From NCBI RefSeq assembly GCF_030272615.1, contig NC_081413.1:556849136-556913135 (forward strand): a stretch of 64,000 nt of DNA. Direction: 5' to 3'. Under the pieces are notes generated by a model, which saw nothing but the letters and a program-made list of their open reading frames with translations, made no database searches and was not told where the DNA came from. Position numbers and translations under genes: made by a program. The DNA is from Cryptomeria japonica (lineage: Eukaryota; Streptophyta; Pinopsida; Cupressales; Cupressaceae). Each line of letters starts with the position of its first letter. The stretch's first letter is position 1. Below are positions 57,710 through 64,000 of the stretch, piece by piece.

Positions 57710-58539
57710 CAGGCCTGGAATTTGACGGTCACCCCTACCTATCATATGAATTTTTGATGGTGGTTTAGTCATTTCAATGCCTTTCATTTGACGTTTTAAG
57801 AAAAATATTAACTGTCAAAAAATATAAAAGTAGAAGATTGAAGCAATGAAAATCAATGCACATCTTTCTTGGGAAGAAATGAAAATCATTATCTTAATGA
57901 GAAAATAATGATAAATTAGTAATATATGCAAAAATCTTAAATTTGCTAAATAAGTTTCTAAATTAATACACTAATATATATTATATATTAACATTAAATG
58001 ATAAACAATTAATAATTACTAATTTAGTAATAATAAACATTTAAATTTTAAAATTATATATATTATGACAAGTTTCTAAAACAATCTTATTAAACATATT
58101 TAAAATATTAAATTGACTAAGTTTCTAAATTCATATATAAAAATGGAATATATTGTAAAAATTTATATTAAAAATATTTTATCAATTATATTCTATCATT
58201 TCAATTATGACAAGTTTCTAAATTCATATGAAAAAATAGAACTATTCTAAAAAATCATATTAAAATATTATAAAATTAGAAACAACTACATTCTTCCATA
58301 TTCTAAATCCTTCCATTTCAAAATATTCTAAATAATTTGTATTTTTATAATAAACATTCTAAACTAATATATATATTACCTACTATATTTTTTACAGATT
58401 ATTTATAATTTGAAGTGTTATCTATACGGTTTTAGAAAAAAATAGCATGTCAATGCATACGTTCTACTAATTTTTTACGCTGTCAAATACGGTTCAAAAG
58501 TGAAAAAACAGCCATTTTGCCTGTCAAATTCCAGGCCTG
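57710..58539. mobile_element. hAT-type MITE
   Basis: Terminal inverted repeats CAGGCCTGGAATTTGAC start at 57710 and end at 58539. An exact 8 bp duplication ATTCCCAT lies at 57702-57709 and 58540-58547. An 8 bp duplication and a CAGG start are the marks of hAT transposons. The 830 bp interior is strongly AT-rich with no transposase words, so it is non-autonomous. Confidence 0.9.
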
Positions 58540-58549
58540 ATTCCCATTG

Positions 58550-59630
58550 AAAGAAAATAACATTGAAAGTAGGACCATCATAATATTTAGAAAATAAGTT
58601 TTAATTCTAAATCAAACAAATGCAAGAACAGCAAGTAATAAGACCACCTTATCAGATTGTTGAATTTTAACAATAGAAAATGTTCAACATGAATATATTA
58701 TAAGACATCCAATAATGGCTCCAACTTGTGTTAATGGGTACCACTCGAGTGTGCTAGCCAAAATGAAAAGGGTTTGACAACTATAAGAATACACTCAGAG
58801 ATAATATCGGTATAGAATAACATCTCATGTATAAGTGTATATCTAGAATTGTGGTATTCTATTGAAATCAATAATAGTTGAACAATATCTAAAAAATACA
58901 AAAAAAATATGTAACAAAAACTGACTGCATAAACGACACACAGTTTCTAGTTGCATCCAAAATATGAGCCTTAAACCCCAGTCTGCCCTTAAAGTTGGTA
59001 GATTGAATGCATTGCTTCTTTCTGATGCCATAGTGAATTAAAGCACTGACTGGAAAAGAAAGTTACATCCTTATGAATGCCCAAAAATTACTCCTAAAAG
59101 CATAAATATGAACCTTTGCCTAGATGAGATGAACTAAGTGCAATAAGGAGAAAAAATCAATAAAGACTAACAAAATACAACTTGTTGCAGTATGCTTTAG
59201 AGATGGCAGACGTTGCAATCAATGGAAGCGTTTTGCTTCTGTAGTTACCTATCAATAGCTTTACACTAGCTTTCACGAATACTATGATTCCTAAAGTTAC
59301 AATAACATGAAAAAAATATTATTAAAATGGAAATGCTACAATTGCTTGAACAAGATAGATATTCATATCATGCAGAAAATTGCCCAAACAGACCTTATGA
59401 TCAAAGAGTCTATGACAACCACATAACCCAAAATATTCTGAAGAGTATACATTTCGCATATCAAATGTTGCAAGGTCCAAACTATCACAAGATTAGAACT
59501 TAATTAAACCAGACTTGGGGGTTGAACATAGTTATCCAGAAAATATAGATGGCATTAAAGATCTCAGAAAGTAATAGAAACCTAAATTGAAGTTATATAT
59601 TTCATATCCAAACATCACAAAGGTCAAACC
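58550..59630. other. Unassigned AT-rich sequence
   Basis: No coding, RNA or element signal seen. Confidence 0.5.
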
Positions 59631-59829
59631 TGTTGAGACATGGACCAGCTAGGACTCGAACCTAGGACCTTCCATACGCTGTTGGAGTGCTCTACCACTG
59701 AGCTACTGGCCCCTCTTGGACCAGTCCATCGTCAGTCCGGGTGTGGCTTATTTCCAACACCAACACCCCCCCTTAAGCCACACCTCTCATGTGCTTGGGG
59801 CTCCTAGCCTGGACCTCGCTCTGATACCA
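59631..59829 (-). mobile_element. Miniature LTR unit (TRIM-like) with an embedded tRNA-like sequence
   Basis: On the - strand, a primer site TGGTATCAGAGC (59829-59818) is followed after 45 bp by a polypurine tract GGGGGGG (59772-59766). A 135 bp repeat opening TGTTGGTGTTGG and ending CATGTCTCAACA (59765-59631) then follows. The order PBS, tiny interior, PPT, LTR is that of a terminal-repeat retrotransposon in miniature. The sequence right of the PBS starts TGTTGA as the LTR should end, but then differs, so the 5' LTR is lost or replaced. The LTR holds a tRNA-like sequence. Confidence 0.6.
59642..59712 (-). pseudogene. tRNA-like sequence with A and B boxes
   Basis: 71 nt on the - strand. Acceptor arms GGGCCAG and CTGGTCC pair in all seven places (one G-U). 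The D stem GCTC/GAGC and the T stem CTAGG/CCTAG pair fully with loop TTCGAGT. The A box TAGCTCAGTGG (59705-59695) and B box GGTTCGAGTCC (59662-59652) fit the Pol III promoter. The anticodon arm is poor: CTCCA faces TGGAA and the loop is 8 nt without the invariant U33, so no decoding role is assigned. Confidence 0.8.
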
Positions 59830-62800
59830 TGTTGATTTTTGGTATGCTCGATTAACCATGGGCAATGACACAGCGTTGCCCTCCCAACCATAGATGATAA
59901 ACTCTATCGTCACCCCCAAGCACATCTCTTCTCAGTATGTATATCTTCTATATGATTGAGTGTATATATATATATATATGAATGGAGATTCGATCTCCTT
60001 TAAATGCACCGCTTATGCCTTTTCTCCAAGAGTCGGCCCTCTCCTAAGCAACACGCCTCAATACAAAGAGATGGCGGACATCCAAGTTGGCCTCAATCGA
60101 TTACTATTAAAGCAAGATGCTAATCGGCATGCATTAAGACCTTAATTATGCTTAAACACAAATGAATATAAATCAGACCTATAATTCTCTAGGGCCAATA
60201 GGCCAATTAGACAATTATATTAGCTATGTCGGCCATAGAAGGAATCCGACCATAGCTACAAACATCAACAAAACCATCACACCACTAGCAATCAAGTATA
60301 TCTACTTAGAGTTTCAACATGGCTATGCAGGAAATAAGCAATTCAAATTGAAAACCCAAACCAGGGTATAAATTTCACCATCCAAATGCCACAAATTAAA
60401 AAATTATCAGGCCTGACTTTAAACTAAAATCTGGGCAAACCCTAATTAGGATTTTAACATGGATAGCCACAGTATATATACAAGCCATTAGAGAACTCAG
60501 AAAGTAGCAAATGCCCGAATAAGAGTATAAATTCCACCATCCAATTTTCACAAAGTGTGAGTCATTTCTGTGACTTCAATAAATTTCAGGAGTCTCCTAT
60601 TGCCTTGAATGATTTTTCCCTTCAAAACTGGATAGGAAAAAAAGGCAGCTTGATTCAATCAAGGATTAAGTACCCATTGAAGGGCAACTAATCCAAGCAG
60701 CTCTTACCAGACTGATGGTGTCAACATCAGTTGCTACAGAAGAAATAAATTCTATTCCAAAATATGATGACAGTAATAACACAAAAGATCTGTGTATCTG
60801 AATCAAAACAAAACTGTTGCTCTTCACATAATATAACTTCATTAATTCTCTATCACATGGCTCTTAAAACATTCACACAGATACAAAACACAAACGAGCC
60901 AACTAATCATACAGCTACGGCCCCGAAAAGCATGTATACTTATAGATCACTAGTAATTACCCGAGACTATTATTACTTTGATTGACCCAGCACATTGAAG
61001 ATAACCATAACAGAATCCATTATATAACTTTAACCTGACAAACAAGATAACATAGCTGAACAGTCACAATCTCCTTCCACTGATCATTCACGTTCTGCCA
61101 CAAAACTTTGTCTACTATAATGATACTATCGACTCCTTCATTTGCTTTGACTCTGTCCTTTCCAGAGTACTACCAGTGGTAGACATAACTTCAAAACAAT
61201 AGCAACATAAAACTTACATCCAATTTTATATCTTGGCTAAAAAATGAAGACACGACAACATCCAAAATCCCACATGCAGTACCATGATCTGGTTGCCTCA
61301 ATCCCTCTAAAACCATAACAAACTCCTCACAACCTCCTTACAACTACACTAATAAAATCTGCTGACTGTACTGAAATACTACTCTTCTATATGACCATAC
61401 TGAAATATCACCCCAAATTGCTTAGAATCTTCCTTTTCAAATAGCTGATGTCCAAAGTCACCATTTTGTTGATTTATAAGGATGAAGCCTGTATTTTTGA
61501 ATTGCCTCTAACTTGAATTAAATCACCTCTAAGAAATCGCTGGATCTAGCCACATCACCATTTAAGTTTCCAATTGCAGCCCACTAAATCAACACCAAAA
61601 TTAGAGGACCAAATTACCACCCACGCCACAGAAAAAATTTAATAGTTGCCAGCTGTTCTGAAACTGCCCAAACAATATTATTAAAAGCCGCTATCCATTA
61701 CTTCACAAATACTCCCTCTAATTTAGTTGCCATATTTAGAAAATGTCTCCTGCTGGATGCTCCTTGCTCGATGCTCCTGCATCACAACTTAACCTAGAGA
61801 GGCCATTCTTTTGGCTATCTCCTCCCTTTGTCAAAATTGCCATCCCAGTACTTCATAAACAACCCACTTCTAAACATAAATCAAGGCACTTTCTCAAAGT
61901 TCGTTTCTCTATCTTTTAACAAATGAAATATTACCATGAAGAAACCCCTCACAGAAAAGCAGATATCCGACTCATGAAATATTAACAGAAACCAATTAGT
62001 TTTGACCCACAACTGGATGCCCTTGGGAGATGGCTAAAAATTAAGAAATCTGCAGATCAGTCCACATTCTGAGAGATCATGTAAGCTTACATGATGTTTT
62101 ATTCTCTTCATTTAACCTTTAGAATTTGCTTCTCCTTAACAAAACTGTATTTTTTAATAGGAGACCCAGCATCCATTTTCATCCTCTCAGATCTTGTCAT
62201 AGCTTTGAAATCTAAATTTGGGTCCTTTTCAACGAAACCTGGGATCTACCCCACTGGGATGGTGAGCCCCATGCCACCATTCAAAGAGATAATAGAACAG
62301 CAAAACACTTACCTTAAAGGTTTTCCTTTGCTTATGGCCGAGGGTTACCCTCATTGCATGTATTGGTTGCTTGCTTATAGTAACACCACTTCTGTCGATG
62401 CCTAACAAGCTCTCTTTTTCACTACACAGTAGCTGCAATATCCCTTGCTGCTGCAAAGTCATAGCATCACCTTCTCAATGTCCCAACCAACTTGATTAAC
62501 ATAGAGATGAATTGATTTCTGGCAGTCTAGAAATCATTGTGTTACCACCTTATGAAGCACGAAAGTTTCTCAGTGATCTCCAATTACACACGATCATTTG
62601 AAAATTGGAAGACCATAGACAGAAAACAGGGAAGCATTTGCTGCAAAAACAGGTGACAGCGGGATGTGTTTCCTGAACGGAGGTACTTTTGGGCCATTTT
62701 TTAGGAGATGGTTGTTAAAAAATAGGGGGATTTTTGAAAAAATAGAGAAATTTCAAATATGCATATCATAACAATGATAAAACATTCATCATAGACCTTA

Positions 62801-63060
62801 ATACATAGCATTAGACTTGAATTGATATTTCACATGAGAATCGACAAACATTTTACCAAAATTCAAATGCTTTCATTCATCATTGTCAATAACCATATAT
62901 CATTGACATCTGTAATAGACATACATATTAAACATCCACAACTATGAATGACAAACTGTAAACAAAAAACATGGTAGCCAGTAATCAGCTGTCCATAATA
63001 ATGTCAAGATAAAACTAAGAAAATATATGTCTATCTATAATCAGCACATGGTAGGTCTAA
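59830..63060. other. Unassigned intergenic sequence
   Basis: No gene recognised on either strand. A (TA)n run lies at 59963-59979. Short frames (for example 60764-60985 and 62091-62405) lack motifs and look random. Confidence 0.5.
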
Positions 63061-63064
63061 GAGT

Positions 63065-63178
63065 CTAAATCAAGATCAGAGCTCGAGTCTCTGTCCAAGT
63101 CACTGTCACTATGAGGGGCTCCTTCTCTTGCTGCTCTTCTTCTTGTTTGCAAATGCAAAAAATGAATGAGTTTTTCTT
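63065..63178 (-). pseudogene. Possible coding remnant with an acidic Ser-Asp tail
   Basis: The - strand reads a basic stretch (RRRAARE) followed by SDSDLDRDSSSDLDLDS and a stop. Such tails end several transposase and nuclear proteins. With no upstream homology visible this is only a hint. Confidence 0.25.
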
Positions 63179-63335
63179 CTATTTGTTTGTTTTATGCTTA
63201 GATTAGGGTTTCTAATATTTTATTGTTATTTTGGGATCTTGTTGGGGCCAGCCGGAGCTTTTATGCAAGGTAACAAAGTGCTTTTTTTTTTAATTTAACG
63301 TTGGAAATAAGTCTGGGCCATATGGCCAGGGGAAA

Positions 63336-63442
63336 GAATGTCTATCCAGCCCTTAGAATGCACCAAACATTTATTATAATGTATTTATAATGTATAAAAG
63401 TTAATGATGTCTTGGTGCATTCTAAGGGCTGGATAGACATTC
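63336..63442. repeat. Hairpin with 31 bp arms
   Basis: GAATGTCTATCCAGCCCTTA onward (63336-63366) is the perfect reverse complement of 63412-63442, with a 45 bp AT-rich loop. The loop itself contains TTATAATGTATTTATAATGT direct repeats. It fits a small foldback MITE. A small-RNA-producing hairpin is an alternative. Confidence 0.85.
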
Positions 63443-64000
63443 CCACCAGGGAACACCTAGGAGTCCCCTAGCTGTCTCAGGGACTTTTGGCCATCCCTAT
63501 GGCCTAAAAAGTTCCCTCTCATGAAAGGAAACGTGCCCTCTACAGGAAACAAACAAGGTATGGACAAAACACATCCCCACATTGTCCCCGGCACGGGTAC
63601 AAGGGCACCAAGGCCGAGGACGCATCCTCATGCAACATAGGTGCTTATACTTTACATTATATAAAATAAAACAAAAAATCACTCCAAGCCAATCTATTAC
63701 AAGGAGAGGACCCACTGTTAATAACAAAAGGCACCCACTTGGAATCAACCGAAATGGCAGAGCTACCTTTCCCTTAAACATGTTTAGTACTGAAGAAAAA
63801 AGAGTTCCTCCACAAAATTTTCAAAACACATTTTAGCTGAGCCTGAAATCGCACAGCCTTAGTCTCTTGCAAACAAAGAAATCCTTTTTGAACCTAATAT
63901 TGCAATAAGATGTAAGAATTTGTTTTTCATCAAATGACTCCGAGCTTTGGCATTCTACCTAGGACAATTTAGAATCATTTATGAGATTTATGAGAGGGGG
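63443..64000. other. Unassigned window end
   Basis: No gene seen. GGGACTTTTGGCCATCCC near 63480 and TACTTTTGGGCCATT near 62685 share words and may be remnants of one element. Confidence 0.4.

Noticed and set aside
59642-59712. A functional tRNA gene on the - strand
   Set aside because: The anticodon arm has a mismatch and an 8 nt loop without U33, and the sequence lies inside an LTR-like repeat.
60764-62405. Short frames as host exons
   Set aside because: No motif, no splice-site pattern and no homology words that I recognise.
62680-63500. A TIR element bounded by TACTTTTGGGCCATT and a GGGACTTTTGGCCATCCC-like end
   Set aside because: The similarity is short and no target duplication was found.
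1-64000. CRISPR array, bacterial operons or phage genes
   Set aside because: No spaced palindromic repeats or prokaryotic gene layout. All content is plant transposon-type.

Overview
The window reads as intergenic DNA from a very large, repeat-rich plant nuclear genome. A gymnosperm (conifer-like) genome is my best inference. Reasons are the mix of decayed Ty3/gypsy and Ty1/copia LTR retrotransposons with iMet-type primer sites, plant L1 LINEs with a DUF4283-type ORF1 and a C-terminal RNase H, a plant mobile domain (PMD) pseudogene, MITEs, and TTTAGGG-type telomere-like units. No intact host gene, rRNA or functional tRNA was found. Almost every coding stretch carries stops or frameshifts.

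Layout. 1-16.4 kb is a Tat-like Ty3/gypsy zone. A + strand integrase end (1-993) lies before a 1.8 kb LTR (1465-3269) that is followed by a primer site and leader. A long - strand gag-pol (4.5-11.8 kb) lies downstream of a second LTR of the same family (14550-16358) in opposite orientation, so the two LTRs face each other. 16.9-18.8 kb holds a - strand PMD pseudogene, separated from a promoter-like region at 26.4-26.8 kb by a 7.4 kb copia element (18971-26357). A 2.5 kb non-coding LTR retrotransposon (26786-29292, duplication AAAAT) splits that promoter-like region.

30-52 kb is the shredded body of an old + strand gypsy element (gag 31.7 kb, protease 34.4 kb, RNase H-like 34.9 kb, RT 43.5 kb, RNase H region in two copies at 44.2 and 47.7 kb, integrase 49.2-50.1 kb). 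It is interrupted by a solo LTR (32156-33232), three insertions of an ORF1-only LINE family with long target duplications (35112-42613, 45120-45646, 45997-47598), a solo LTR-like remnant (48284-49092), and a young copia element (35694-42366, duplication GAAGT, about 2.5% LTR divergence by eye) sitting inside the first LINE insertion. This gives a readable order: gypsy, then LINE, then copia.

52.4-55.7 kb is a decayed L1-type LINE with endonuclease, pre-RT and RNase H pieces and a perfect 247 bp tandem duplication. 55.8-64 kb is AT-rich, older intergenic DNA with two MITEs (one a clear hAT type with an 8 bp duplication), a miniature LTR unit carrying a tRNA-like sequence (59631-59829), and a 31 bp-arm hairpin (63336-63442).

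The most unusual items are the miniature LTR with an embedded tRNA-like Pol III promoter, the ORF1-only LINE family, the inward-facing gypsy LTR pair, and the apparent protease-RNase H-RT order in the old gypsy.
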